Positions 16,331 to 26,400 of a DNA stretch of 64,000 nucleotides are shown here, in pieces (position 1 is the stretch's first letter; every line of letters starts with the position of its first letter). The notes under the pieces were generated by a model. The model made no database searches, was not told where the DNA came from, and saw only the letters and a program-made list of their open reading frames with translations. Made by a program: the position numbers and the translations under genes. This stretch comes from Myxococcales bacterium (GTDB taxonomy: Bacteria > Myxococcota_A > Polyangia > Palsa-1104 > JAEUJZ01): assembly GCA_016794465.1 (NCBI GenBank), contig JAEUKA010000056.1:122424-186423 (forward strand), in the 5' to 3' direction.

Positions 16331-18067
16331 TCACTGCTGGGGCAGCGGGACGAAGCACTTGATGCTGTCGTCAGGCCACAGGTTGATTTCGACGCGACGG
16401 TTCGGCTCGTTTTCCTTGTCGCGCAGATCCTTCTGGACCGGCGTCAGCTTCCGCGTAGCCGACAGCTTCGAGTCAGACACGACCTTGCAGTTGAAGGCGT
16501 ACCAGCCGACCAGCACACTCCGCTCGGCCACGTCAGCAGGGATGCCCTTGCTGCGAAGTTCTTCGCGGATGAACTTGGCAACGCTCTGCGCACGGTCGTG
16601 AGAGAGCCGCGTGTTGTAATCCAGACCGCCGACGTTATCGGTGTGACCTTCGATGCGAGCCTTGTTGCCCTTGTTGATGTGATCGGCGATCGCATCAATG
16701 GAAACCCGAATCGTATCCAGACCTTCCGGCTTCAGATCGGGACTGTCGAACTCGAACAGCGAGCCCTTAATCTTGATGTTCTTCTTCGGACAGTCGACGC
16801 CCGGCTTGCAGAGGCAGTTGACTCCCGGTGTGCACGGGCAGTTGACTCCCGGCGTACAAGCGCAGGTCTTGCCTTCTTCGCAGACACAGTTTTTGCCCGG
16901 TGTGCACGGACAGTCGACACCCGGCGCGCAGGGGCAGTTGACGCCCGGCGTGCACTGGCAGTTGACGCCCGGAATGCACGGACAGTTGGCACCACGACAG
17001 CGGCAGTCCGGTGGCGGCGGCGGTGGTGGCGGCGGTGGCGGCGAGGGCTTCTTGTTCCACGACCACACCAAGCCGGCGTAGGCACGAACGTCGGGAGAGC
17101 CAATGCCCTTGCTGCCGCCAGTGGCCGGAATGCCCGGACCAGCGCCGAGGTAGATGTGGAAGTCGCCAGCGCTCTGTGTCTCGACGTTGATGCGGCCTGC
17201 GACCGTTGCTTCCAGCGGCGTCTCGCCGAGTGACTTGAAGTTCCAGTGGGCCAGACCGAAGACTTCGGTCATGAGGTCAAACGAGCCGTGGTTCCAGTTG
17301 ACGACGCGGAGGTTCAGACCACCGCCCACCGTCAGCGACTTGCCGACGTTGGTGAACGCGATCTGCTGCTCCTGCGCCAGGAACACACCAGGGTTTAATA
17401 CAAAGGTGAAGCGCCAGAAGTTCAAGTGAAACAGCAGCTTCAGGTTGCCACTCGGGAGCGGCGAACCCAGGAAGCTCGACTTATCACCCGTCGGAAGCTT
17501 GAGGTCGCCCGCAAAGCCGAGGCCGCCCCACTTGCCGTTCAGGAACACGACTTTCGCTTGAAAGCGCAGGTCTTCCTGTCCGATCGAGTTTGGATCTTGA
17601 TTGGGCAGCTTGCTCAAGATCGCCGGGTCCGAGAACATCTCGCCGATCTTGCTGGTCTGGCCGGTCTGCCAAAATGTCACAGGCAGACTCAGTCCAAACT
17701 GGAAGCGCCCGACGCCGCGAATCGGAATCCCGACCGCGATGCCAAGGTCACCAGTCAGCCGATTCTCGATCAGCGGGAACTTGGGCTCGTTCCCCATGTA
17801 CAGGTAGAGCGGATTGCGCGAGTAGTGCAAAAACAGCTGCGGCGCAATCTCGAAGCGCGGCAGCAGCTCTGCAAGATCCTGCGTAACCAAGCGACCCGTA
17901 CCGAAGGCCGGCTGGAAGCGGTTGATGTCCAGGGCATTGCGCGAGGCATCCTGGGCACTCGCCGCCTGCGTGACGCACAGACCCGCTGCACAGAGCAGTG
18001 TGGCCAAGCGAAATCGCAGGCGCGAAAGGAGGGTGTCGGAAACGGGACGTTGTTCGGCGTTCGACAT
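16331..18067 (-). CDS. outer-membrane protein with beta-barrel, Cys octapeptide repeats and OmpA domain
   Basis: A 578-residue protein with a signal peptide (to about residue 38, ending AASA). Residues ~50-330 are rich in alternating hydrophobic/aromatic strands (FQFGLSLPVTFW, FRFTFVLNPGVF-like), consistent with an outer-membrane barrel. An 11-Pro run leads into eight copies of an octapeptide C-x-P-G-(V/K)-(N/D)-C-x (about 357-425; one copy is CEEGKTCA). The C-terminal OmpA domain (ARIEGHTDNVGG, LSHDRAQSVAKFI, NRRVEINLW) should bind peptidoglycan. The protein thus spans outer membrane to cell wall with a Cys-rich stalk between. It is cotranscribed with the shorter OmpA gene that follows. The stalk function is unknown; no CxxCH haem motifs are present. 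Confidence 0.88.
   Translation of the reverse strand: MSNAEQRPVSDTLLSRLRFRLATLLCAAGLCVTQAASAQDASRNALDINRFQPAFGTGRLVTQDLAELLPRFEIAPQLFLHYSRNPLYLYMGNEPKFPLIENRLTGDLGIAVGIPIRGVGRFQFGLSLPVTFWQTGQTSKIGEMFSDPAILSKLPNQDPNSIGQEDLRFQAKVVFLNGKWGGLGFAGDLKLPTGDKSSFLGSPLPSGNLKLLFHLNFWRFTFVLNPGVFLAQEQQIAFTNVGKSLTVGGGLNLRVVNWNHGSFDLMTEVFGLAHWNFKSLGETPLEATVAGRINVETQSAGDFHIYLGAGPGIPATGGSKGIGSPDVRAYAGLVWSWNKKPSPPPPPPPPPPPDCRCRGANCPCIPGVNCQCTPGVNCPCAPGVDCPCTPGKNCVCEEGKTCACTPGVNCPCTPGVNCLCKPGVDCPKKNIKIKGSLFEFDSPDLKPEGLDTIRVSIDAIADHINKGNKARIEGHTDNVGGLDYNTRLSHDRAQSVAKFIREELRSKGIPADVAERSVLVGWYAFNCKVVSDSKLSATRKLTPVQKDLRDKENEPNRRVEINLWPDDSIKCFVPLPQQ
16791..17007 (-). repeat. 24-base coding repeats for Cys octapeptides (long OmpA)
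   Basis: Eight near-identical 24-base units run in frame inside the long OmpA gene and encode C-x-P-G-x-(N/D)-C-x. The Cys and PG positions are almost invariant while positions 5, 6 and 8 vary. The related array in the short OmpA gene lies at about 15770-16005. Shared unit length and sequence point to a common origin by duplication between the two neighbours. Confidence 0.85.
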
Positions 18068-18461
18068 GCTGGTTAGACCATTGCAAGCTCGACTGCGGGC
18101 CCGTGGGCGTCGGTCAGGAAGACCGCGTGCCTCAGACGACCAGGGGTGAGTTTCTCGGCTACTTTAACGCAAGTCATGTAGCTAAATACACAAAATTTTT
18201 GATTGTCTACCGGCTGGGGCGGCTGGCAGTGCCGGGTGTGTTCGATTCGTAACATACAGCTGGCGCCAGCCCAAGAATATCTTGGCTGCTCCGCCGTGCC
18301 AGTGCCGCTCCAGCAGCGAACGCCGTCACGGATCAGGTTCGTGTCGCCACCTCACGCAGCCCGCGTCCGTAGAGCGTATGATCTGCACCAGTATCGGTCT
18401 TTGCAATGCCGGTTTTCCTGATGGGGGGAAGGCCGCACCAACCAGCACGGGGAGGACCACG
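18068..18461. promoter_or_regulatory. divergent intergenic region
   Basis: This separates the long OmpA gene (minus) from the FG-GAP lipoprotein gene (plus). It includes an AT-richer core (18165-18205), a perfect 12-base palindrome gctggcgccagc (18259-18270) that could be a protein-binding site, and a good ribosome site ggagg (18450-18454) before the ATG at 18462. A reading frame extends upstream to 18282, but its translation there has no protein-like character. No specific promoter can be assigned. Confidence 0.4.
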
Positions 18462-20813
18462 ATGAAAGGTACGATTCACTTATCGACTGCTGCTCGATCA
18501 CTGCTCGCGATGTCGGTGCTGGCACTGATGTGGAGCCAGCCAAGCTGCTCGGGATCTGAAGTGGGGAACGGCGCCACGCTGTGCGACCCAGGCTGCGCGG
18601 ACGACCAAGAGTGCATTGATGCGATCTGCGTCTCGAAGACCAGCTGCACGAGCGACAACGTCTGTCCAAGCGATCAGTACTGTCTGAATGGACGCTGCGC
18701 ACCGTATGGTGGCGATCACCTCAACAATCCCACTTGCGAGCGCTTGGTGCCCGCTGGATTGCTCTCGCCGCAGATCTTCTGCGAGTGGAAGGCGCCGGTG
18801 GCTGGCGATCCCTATCCCAACCACAAGCAGGTGCTGTCGACGCCACTGGTGATCGACTTCAACTTTGCCGGTCGCGGCTCCGAGTTCGTCACCACGCGCC
18901 CGTCGATCTTGGTCAACACCTACAGCGGTACCGACGGTGGATGTGGCCTGGTCAGTCCCAACTACGGCATCTTGCGCGTGCTCGACGGCCGGAGCTGCAA
19001 CCAGCTGTTCGTCATTCCGACTCCAGTGAACGGATCAGCAACGCCAGCGTTGGGCGATCTGGATGCCGATGGCGCGGCCGAGATCGTTGCCTATTCAGCG
19101 ACGGGAGGGCTGGTGGCCTTCAAGTTTGACCGCAGCCAGAACAAGTTCGTGACGGCGTGGACCTCTAAGACCAGCGCTGGCGTCGACCACAATCCGCTGG
19201 CCGGTCGCTGCGAGTGGACCGGTCCGGCCATTCACGACCTCAATGACGACGGCAAGCCCGAGATCTTGGCCGACGGCTACGTCTACAGCAACACGGGAAC
19301 ACTCATCGACTCGTCGGTCAGCATCGAGCCTGCGGTGCAAAACACGGGTCAGTTTGCGGTCGCCGCCGACATCGATCGCGATGGCATCCCCAACCTCGTC
19401 TCTCCGACGACGGTGTACTCGTGGGACAAGACCACCTCGAAATGGAAGAAAGACCGGGACCTGCCACTGCCGGCGGGCGTCAGCCTGGCTCGTGGCTATG
19501 TTGCCGTCGCTGACTTCGGCGTCCCAAACGGCACCAGCATCGATCGCAACATCTCGGACGGCATCGCTGAGATCGCCGTCATCATGAGCGGCCGTGCCTG
19601 GATCGTCTCGAAGGATGGCGCGATCGTATTCGGTCCACTGAGCCTGCCGGGCTCGACTGGAGGAGGTCCGCCTACCGTCGGTGACTTCGACAACGATGGC
19701 CGCGCCGAGTTTGCCGCCGCTGGCTCCAGCTCGTACACCGTGTTTGACCCCGACTGCGTCGCTGGCACCGAGGAAAAATTCTGCCCCAGCAAGCGTACCG
19801 ACCGGCTGCTGTGGAGCAATCTCTCGCAGGATGTCAGCTCGAACATCACCGGTTCGTCGCTGTTCGACTTCGAGGGTGACGGCACCGCCGAGGCCATCTA
19901 CGCCGACGAGTGCTTTGCGCGCATCTATTCCGGCAAGACCGGCGAGGTGCTGTTCTCACAGGCTCACTCGTCGTGCACCTGGAACGAATACCCGGTCGTC
20001 GCCGACGTAGTGGGCAACTTCCGCAGCAAGCTGATCGTGCCATCGAACGAAAACTGCGCCGTCACTTGCCCAGCGGTCGATCCGATCTTCAAAGGACTGC
20101 GCTGCGCGGGCAACACCGACTGTCCAAACGGCATCGGCTGCTCGCAGGGCTACTGTCGCTGCACCACCGACACCGAGTGCAACACCCAGAGCGTCGGCGG
20201 CGGCTTCGTCTGCCGGGCTCCGATGGCTGGCGTCCCTGGCACCGGCAACACCTGCCAAGCGGCCTTCACCGGCAAGCGCACCGGCATTCGCGTCTTCGGC
20301 GACGTAGCCGATCGCTGGGTCGCCTCGCGTCCGCTGTGGAACCAGCACACCTACTCGATCACCAACGCCGACGACAAAGGCAACATCCCGAAGACCAGTC
20401 AGTGGCTCCGCAACTGGGAGCAGCCGTCGCTCAACAACTTCCGGATGAACGTCCAGGGCAAGCTCGGAGCCTCGGCAGTGGGCGATGTCACGGCGCAAGG
20501 CGGCAGCAAAGGCACTGGCGTCTGCCAAGGCAACATGGTGCAGCTGTCGACCACCGTCTGTAATCGAGGCACCGCGCCCGTTGTCGACGGTACACCCGTG
20601 TCATTTTACGAAGGCACGCAGCTGCTCTGCACCGGGCTGACCAAAGAGGCGCTCTCGCCAGGCGTGTGTACGACAGTGACCTGCACCGGGCCGCTCAACC
20701 AGAGTGGGACGCATCAAGTGACGATCTCTGCCGACGACAACGGCAGCGGCGCCGGCCAGAGCACTGAGTGCAACGAAAGCAACAACCAAGCCGCCATGTC
20801 GTTCACCTGCTGA
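18462..20813 (+). CDS. Cys-rich FG-GAP/VCBS-repeat lipoprotein
   Basis: A 783-residue exported protein. It starts with a lipoprotein signal (MSVLALMWSQPSC, lipobox ending in Cys), then a Cys-rich block of EGF-like spacing (LCDPGCADDQECIDAICV, SDQYCLNGRC). The body carries FG-GAP/VCBS repeats with Asp-rich calcium loops, for example LGDLDADGAAEIVAY, HDLNDDGKPEILAD, VGDFDNDGRAEFAAA and FDFEGDGTAEAIY, so a beta-propeller is expected. A second Cys-rich insert follows (~545-590), then a segment RPLWNQHTYSITN and a CARDB-like C-terminal domain (VCNRGTAPVVDGTPVSFYEG). The start at 18462 has ggagg seven bases upstream; the upstream in-frame extension was rejected. Likely outer-surface, possibly adhesive. 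A clear paralogue is encoded at 60800-62950. Confidence 0.85.
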   Translation: MKGTIHLSTAARSLLAMSVLALMWSQPSCSGSEVGNGATLCDPGCADDQECIDAICVSKTSCTSDNVCPSDQYCLNGRCAPYGGDHLNNPTCERLVPAGLLSPQIFCEWKAPVAGDPYPNHKQVLSTPLVIDFNFAGRGSEFVTTRPSILVNTYSGTDGGCGLVSPNYGILRVLDGRSCNQLFVIPTPVNGSATPALGDLDADGAAEIVAYSATGGLVAFKFDRSQNKFVTAWTSKTSAGVDHNPLAGRCEWTGPAIHDLNDDGKPEILADGYVYSNTGTLIDSSVSIEPAVQNTGQFAVAADIDRDGIPNLVSPTTVYSWDKTTSKWKKDRDLPLPAGVSLARGYVAVADFGVPNGTSIDRNISDGIAEIAVIMSGRAWIVSKDGAIVFGPLSLPGSTGGGPPTVGDFDNDGRAEFAAAGSSSYTVFDPDCVAGTEEKFCPSKRTDRLLWSNLSQDVSSNITGSSLFDFEGDGTAEAIYADECFARIYSGKTGEVLFSQAHSSCTWNEYPVVADVVGNFRSKLIVPSNENCAVTCPAVDPIFKGLRCAGNTDCPNGIGCSQGYCRCTTDTECNTQSVGGGFVCRAPMAGVPGTGNTCQAAFTGKRTGIRVFGDVADRWVASRPLWNQHTYSITNADDKGNIPKTSQWLRNWEQPSLNNFRMNVQGKLGASAVGDVTAQGGSKGTGVCQGNMVQLSTTVCNRGTAPVVDGTPVSFYEGTQLLCTGLTKEALSPGVCTTVTCTGPLNQSGTHQVTISADDNGSGAGQSTECNESNNQAAMSFTC

Positions 20814-20911
20814 TCCCGCTCTTCCGTCGCCAACTACCTCTGCCGAATCGTCCGCCGGTCTGGGCTTTTGTAGGTGTTCCACTTTTCCGCAAACCTGCTA
20901 CCCTGCCGGCG

Positions 20912-21658
20912 ATGTTGAAACCAATTGGTAAGCAACGGGTTGCGGAAGAAATCGTTCAACAGCTGCGCAGCCTGATCCTGCGCGGCGTGTACGGCATTGG
21001 TGACAAGCTCCCCCCCGAGCGAAAGCTCGCTGAAGATCTCGGCGTCAACCGCGCCTCGCTGCGCGAAGCCATCAAGTCGCTAGAGCAGATGGGCCTCGTC
21101 AAGACCCGGCAGGGCGATGGCACGCGGGTGCTGCCGTTCATGGAAACCGCCGGCGTCGAGCTTGTCTCGCACCTCGTCACCGGGACCCCCGACGGCATTC
21201 CGAACGCCGATATCCTGTTCGATGTGCTGGAGTTCCGACGGATTTTTGCTCGTGATGTCGCCCAGCTGGCCGCCGAGCGCGCGACTCCCGAGGACGTGGC
21301 GCGGCTGGAAGAGGTCGCAAAAAAGGCCGACGCCGAGGTGTCGCCGGACGAGATGTTCAAGCTCGACTTCGAGTTTTACGTCGAGCTGACCCGAGCAGCG
21401 CGCAATCGCGTGTTCCAGCTGCTCATCAATACGATTCGGCTCGCGGTCCAAGCGCACGCTACATTTTTCGCCCAGGTGACGCCTCCGGCGGCGGTGCAGC
21501 GTAAGTGCCACCGTGATGTTCTCGCTGGATTGAAAGCCAAAGACCCCGAGAAAACCGGCAGAGCGGTCAGTGAGTATTTGCAGCAAGCCCAGCAGATGCT
21601 GTCGGTGCTCCTATCGACCTTGGACAGCAGCCCAGACAAGGCAACTGTAAGCAAGTGA
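20912..21658 (+). CDS. GntR/FadR-family transcriptional regulator with FCD domain
   Basis: A 248-residue regulator. It has a winged-helix DNA-binding domain (residues 5-75: AEEIVQQLRSLILRG, KLPPERKLAEDLGVNRASLR, GLVKTRQGDGT) and an all-helical FCD effector domain (~100-235). In metal-dependent FCD proteins the effector site is Asp-x-x-x-His plus two more His. Here the first site reads D152-F-E-F-Y156, so the His is Tyr; H200 is kept, and the last His position appears to be Glu/Tyr (SEYL). This suggests a metal-free, fatty-acyl-type site as in E. coli FadR, but the ligand is unknown. ATG 20912 gives the normal family length; an upstream extension overlaps the FG-GAP gene. Its stop overlaps the next gene by four bases. 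Confidence 0.88.
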   Translation: MLKPIGKQRVAEEIVQQLRSLILRGVYGIGDKLPPERKLAEDLGVNRASLREAIKSLEQMGLVKTRQGDGTRVLPFMETAGVELVSHLVTGTPDGIPNADILFDVLEFRRIFARDVAQLAAERATPEDVARLEEVAKKADAEVSPDEMFKLDFEFYVELTRAARNRVFQLLINTIRLAVQAHATFFAQVTPPAAVQRKCHRDVLAGLKAKDPEKTGRAVSEYLQQAQQMLSVLLSTLDSSPDKATVSK

Positions 21659-22287
21659 CGCTCCGAACGACATATCCGTCTCGTCGGAAACACTTGGCAG
21701 GAGCGGTCCTGCTCCTCCTGGCATGCGCGCTATCTATCTACTGCACCGATGCGACGACCACGCCCGGTCAAGATCCGTCGATCTTGGGTCTGTGTAGCTT
21801 CCCGCGAGCCTGTTATCTCGTTCGCAAGTCGGGCCCGCTGCAAGGTCAGTGTGATCGCTGTGAGTCCGGCCCCAGCTGTCGGCTGACCTACACGACCGAT
21901 GAAGCAACGGGTGCCGGGACTTGGACCGCGAACTCTGCGGCGGCTCCAAATCCGCTCGATCGCGCGGTGGTCTGTGGCACGTACGTCTCTCCGTCTGCCG
22001 ATCTGGTGCCGGTCTGCCTGACTCCCGAGAGCGTCTGCGTGGCACGTGGCCCCGAGTGTCCCGCCAGCAGCTACTGCGTCGCCGAAGATAAGGACTGCGC
22101 CAGCGGCGTGATGACTTTCCCGCAACACCGTCCTGGAGCCAGCAAGAGCGCCTGTCCATTGGAAAAGAGCCGCTGCTGCGCACCCACAGCGGATGCTGGT
22201 GTGGGCGATGGTGGGTCTTCAGACGGAGGGGGCAGCGATGGCGGTCGGTCGGACCTGAGTACAAGCGATGCAGGCCTCCGAGGCTAG
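21655..22287 (+). CDS. Cys-rich lipoprotein of unknown function
   Basis: I do not recognise a family for this 210-residue protein. It has a basic N-terminus, a hydrophobic stretch (LAGAVLLLLACALSIYC) with a possible lipobox Cys, then about a dozen Cys spread through the mature part (LCSFPRACYL, GQCDRCESGPSCRL, PECPASSYCVAEDKDCASG, KSRCCAP) and a Gly/Asp/Ser-rich low-complexity tail. The start is the GTG at 21655, forming a GTGA overlap with the regulator stop, so it is translationally coupled to that gene. Its 3' end overlaps rsmG by 20 bases. Probably a disulphide-stabilised extracytoplasmic protein typical of myxobacterial lipoproteins. Confidence 0.7.
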   Translation: MTLRTTYPSRRKHLAGAVLLLLACALSIYCTDATTTPGQDPSILGLCSFPRACYLVRKSGPLQGQCDRCESGPSCRLTYTTDEATGAGTWTANSAAAPNPLDRAVVCGTYVSPSADLVPVCLTPESVCVARGPECPASSYCVAEDKDCASGVMTFPQHRPGASKSACPLEKSRCCAPTADAGVGDGGSSDGGGSDGGRSDLSTSDAGLRG

Positions 22288-22924
22288 CGCCGGCTCTGAT
22301 CGCTCGCGACTGGCCCGGCTGATGGTGTCGGGAGCCGCTCTACAGGGAGTGACTCTCGGCGACCTCGACGTGTCCAAGCTGCATCGCTACACGCAGCTTC
22401 TGGAGCAGTGGGGTCGAACGATGAACCTTACGGCAGTCCACGGTCGCGAGCAGGTGGTGCGGCGCCACTTCCTCGATAGCCTGGCTTTGGTGGGGAAGCT
22501 GCCGCCTGTTGCCGAGCTGCCGAGTCCAACGCTCCTAGATGTGGGCAGCGGCGCTGGCTTTCCGGGTGTGCTGTGTGCGCTGTGTCGACCGGACCTGCGT
22601 GTCACCTTGAGCGAGCGAATCGGCAAAAAAGCGGCGTTTCTGCTGACGCTGCGTCGCGAGCTCGGGCTCCAGTTTGAGGTCATTGCCGACGATGCCGCGC
22701 GGCTTCAGCCAGGCTTTGGGATCGTGGTGTCGCGGGCCGCCCTGCCCTTGCCCAAGTGGCTGCCGTTCGCCGCTGCGCTGACCGCACCGTCGGGCTTGGT
22801 CTTCGCGATGACCAGCCCGTCCGAGCCGATCCCGCCGCTGCCGCCCGAACTGTCGCCGTATCTCGATGAGATCTACGACGTGGGAGAGGGACCGCACCGG
22901 CTCCTCGCCTACCGCCGGGCGTAA
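22268..22924 (+). CDS. rsmG: 16S rRNA (guanine527-N7)-methyltransferase RsmG
   Basis: The 218-residue enzyme methylates N7 of G527 in 16S rRNA with SAM. Family markers are LEQWGRTMNLTAVHG, RHFLDSLAL, the SAM-binding LLDVGSGAGFPGVL, SERIGKKAAFLLTL and VVSRAALPLPKWL. Length is typical. The ATG at 22268 overlaps the preceding lipoprotein gene by 20 bases; similarity begins about residue 40, so the exact start is not certain. It is convergent with clpX. It is not beside gidA/mnmG or parAB, its usual neighbours in many bacteria. Confidence 0.93.
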   Translation: MQASEASAGSDRSRLARLMVSGAALQGVTLGDLDVSKLHRYTQLLEQWGRTMNLTAVHGREQVVRRHFLDSLALVGKLPPVAELPSPTLLDVGSGAGFPGVLCALCRPDLRVTLSERIGKKAAFLLTLRRELGLQFEVIADDAARLQPGFGIVVSRAALPLPKWLPFAAALTAPSGLVFAMTSPSEPIPPLPPELSPYLDEIYDVGEGPHRLLAYRRA

Positions 22925-22963
22925 GCGGCGTCAGGTTGGCAAAATCGGCTTTTTGACGAGAAG

Positions 22964-24172
<1,209 letters not shown>

Positions 24173-24329
24173 TAGGGTTTCATCGAGGCTGCTGTCGCCT
24201 CAGTCAAGGATTCTTGCACAGCCAGCGCATGCTGGCAAAGACGGGTCGAGTATTTTTTCTATCAAGGCTTTTCGCTACTTACGATGAAGAAAGGTGTGTG
24301 CTGGCGGCAGGCTGTCCGTCGGTGAATCG

Positions 24330-25664
24330 CTAGTCTCGGAGGGCCCGCATAAAGATCGTCGGAACATGCTGTAGCTGCGTCGCCAGCTCAAAGCACGCCG
24401 AGAGCGCCTCGCCGGACAGCCGCTCGGTCACCTGCGGATCGCCCGCCAGTCGGTCCAAAAACGACGGCGACCCGAGTCCACGATCGGCGACACAGGCCAG
24501 CGCATGACGCTGCACCAGCTCGTAGGCGCTCTGCCGAGACATCCCGGCCCGCACCAGCTGCAGCATCACCTTTTCCGACGCATACAGATCGCCACTCTCG
24601 GACAAGTTCTGGCGCATCCGCTCGGTCCGCACACTGAGCCCGCTGACCAGTCGCGCCGCCCGCTGCACCATGTAGTCACACAGGGTCGTACTGTCGGGCA
24701 TGATCACCCGCTCGACGGACGAGTGTGAGATATCGCGCTCGTGCCACAGGGCGATGTTCTCGATCGCCGCGCTGGCACTTGCCCGCAGCAGCCGAGCCAG
24801 CCCACACAGGTTTTCCGCCGAGATGGGATTTTTCTTGTGCGGCATCGCCGAGCTACCTTTTTGCCCGGGCGCGAACGCTTCCTCGACCTCGCGAACCTCG
24901 CTGCGCTGAAGGTGACGAAGGTTCACGGCCAGCCGCTCGATCGCCGCACCCAGCGACGCCAGCGACCACAGCAGCTCGGCATGACGATCGCGCCCCACAA
25001 TCTGGGTCGCAACCGTCTCGGCAGTCAGTCCCAGGCTCGACAGCGCGGCTTCTTCGACCTCGGGAGTGACGCTGCCACTTCCATAAATTCCGACGGCACC
25101 TGAGAGCTTTCCGACAGAAATCGCCTTCTGCGCCCGCTGCACCCGCGCCTTGGCACGATCGATCTCGGCATACGACCCAAGGAAGATCAGCCCGGCGGCG
25201 ATCGGCTCGGCGAAGATCCCGTGCGTGCGGCCAATCATCGGCGTCTGCTGGTGAGCGGTGGCCTGACGACGCAGCGCCGGCAACAGCTGCTCGTCGATAC
25301 CACGAATGATGATCTGGGTCGCTTCCCGCAGCTGCAGCGCCAAGACGGTATCGAGCACATCGGATGAAGTCAGTCCAAAGTGCAGCCAGCGCGCCTCTGG
25401 ACCCAGCCGCTCCTCGACATGCTCCAAGAACGCGAGCAGCTCGTGCTGGATGCGCTGCTCAATCTCGGCGACTCGACTGGGATCGAGCGGGCCGACCTGG
25501 GCAGCAAGCTGACGAAGCCGCGCCGCCGTCCCCGGTGGAATCGGACTCGACGGTGCAGCCTCTAGCGCAGCGGTAGCAGCCAGCTCGACTTCCAAAAAAA
25601 GCGCAAGCCGCCGGGACTCGCTCCACAGCGCAGCCAGCTCGGGACGGGTATAGCGGGCAATCAT
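24330..25664 (-). CDS. purB: adenylosuccinate lyase
   Basis: The 444-residue enzyme catalyses two fumarate-releasing steps of purine synthesis (SAICAR to AICAR and adenylosuccinate to AMP). The fumarase/aspartase superfamily signature GSSAMPHKKNPI is present, along with IGRTHGIFAEP (catalytic His region), LTSSDVLDTV and ERVIMPDST. Length fits the shorter bacterial PurB type. The 157 bases to clpX downstream make a shared transcript possible but not certain. Confidence 0.95.
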   Translation of the reverse strand: MIARYTRPELAALWSESRRLALFLEVELAATAALEAAPSSPIPPGTAARLRQLAAQVGPLDPSRVAEIEQRIQHELLAFLEHVEERLGPEARWLHFGLTSSDVLDTVLALQLREATQIIIRGIDEQLLPALRRQATAHQQTPMIGRTHGIFAEPIAAGLIFLGSYAEIDRAKARVQRAQKAISVGKLSGAVGIYGSGSVTPEVEEAALSSLGLTAETVATQIVGRDRHAELLWSLASLGAAIERLAVNLRHLQRSEVREVEEAFAPGQKGSSAMPHKKNPISAENLCGLARLLRASASAAIENIALWHERDISHSSVERVIMPDSTTLCDYMVQRAARLVSGLSVRTERMRQNLSESGDLYASEKVMLQLVRAGMSRQSAYELVQRHALACVADRGLGSPSFLDRLAGDPQVTERLSGEALSACFELATQLQHVPTIFMRALRD

Positions 25665-25679
25665 CGTACGCTGGTCTTA

Positions 25680-26315
25680 CTACTTACCGTCATCAGGTGA
25701 AAGCGGGACGTTGACGGTCCCTTGACGAACCGGCTCTTGCGGTGGCGGCGCCGCTTCACCCTCGGGAGTCACCGCCTCGGGCGCTGCGGTCGCGGTCGGA
25801 ATCTCGCCCCGCAGATAGGCCTCGACGAGGGTCGGCTCGGTCGACTCGATATTGGGTCGCCGCTCGCCCAGCACCATCAAAATGCCACCAGCGACGAAGT
25901 GCAGCCCACCCAGCCCAAGTGCGATGCTGGCGCCGATCGGATCACTCGACTTCGTCTCGCCCTGCGGCAGATCGAGCGCCGCCGCCATCCCGAGCGCCAA
26001 GTGTGGCACCCCAAGCGCCAAGATCGTACCGCCGACCATCAGAAACGGATGAACCTTGGCCGCTCGCACCCGCGCCATCTTCATCGGCGTCGTTGCCACC
26101 CGCCGCAGCGTCTCGTCGCTCCACTCCAGCGCCCGATAGCGAATCAGGACTGGCGCCCGATCGGTCTCGCGAAACGCCGGCAGCTGCGCCCGCTGTCGAG
26201 TCTCCGGCGGCTGACTGTGGACCAGCTCGAGCGCTTTGCTCGGCACAAGATACGACTCCGCCAGAGAGCAAGAGGCGGTCACACACAGCAAGCCACACAG
26301 AACGCCGCGCAACAT
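25680..26315 (-). CDS. small membrane lipoprotein of unknown function
   Basis: A 211-residue protein with a lipoprotein-type signal (LCGLLCVTASC; the lipobox Cys is at about residue 16). A charged region is followed by two hydrophobic helices (FLMVGGTILALGVPHLALGM and IGASIALGLGGLHFVAGGIL, each about 20 residues, centred near 105 and 140), then an Ala/Pro/Glu-rich tail. No family recognised. It lies 15 bases upstream of purB on the same strand. A lipid-anchored N-terminus combined with internal membrane helices is unusual, so the lipobox call is tentative. Confidence 0.6.
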   Translation of the reverse strand: MLRGVLCGLLCVTASCSLAESYLVPSKALELVHSQPPETRQRAQLPAFRETDRAPVLIRYRALEWSDETLRRVATTPMKMARVRAAKVHPFLMVGGTILALGVPHLALGMAAALDLPQGETKSSDPIGASIALGLGGLHFVAGGILMVLGERRPNIESTEPTLVEAYLRGEIPTATAAPEAVTPEGEAAPPPQEPVRQGTVNVPLSPDDGK

Positions 26316-26400
26316 CGCGAGGAGTGTAGCAGCGACGGCGCGAAGGTGCAGATCCTTTTCAGGGTTTGTCGCGGCAGGCGCACTGGCTCAAGGCAGGCAA

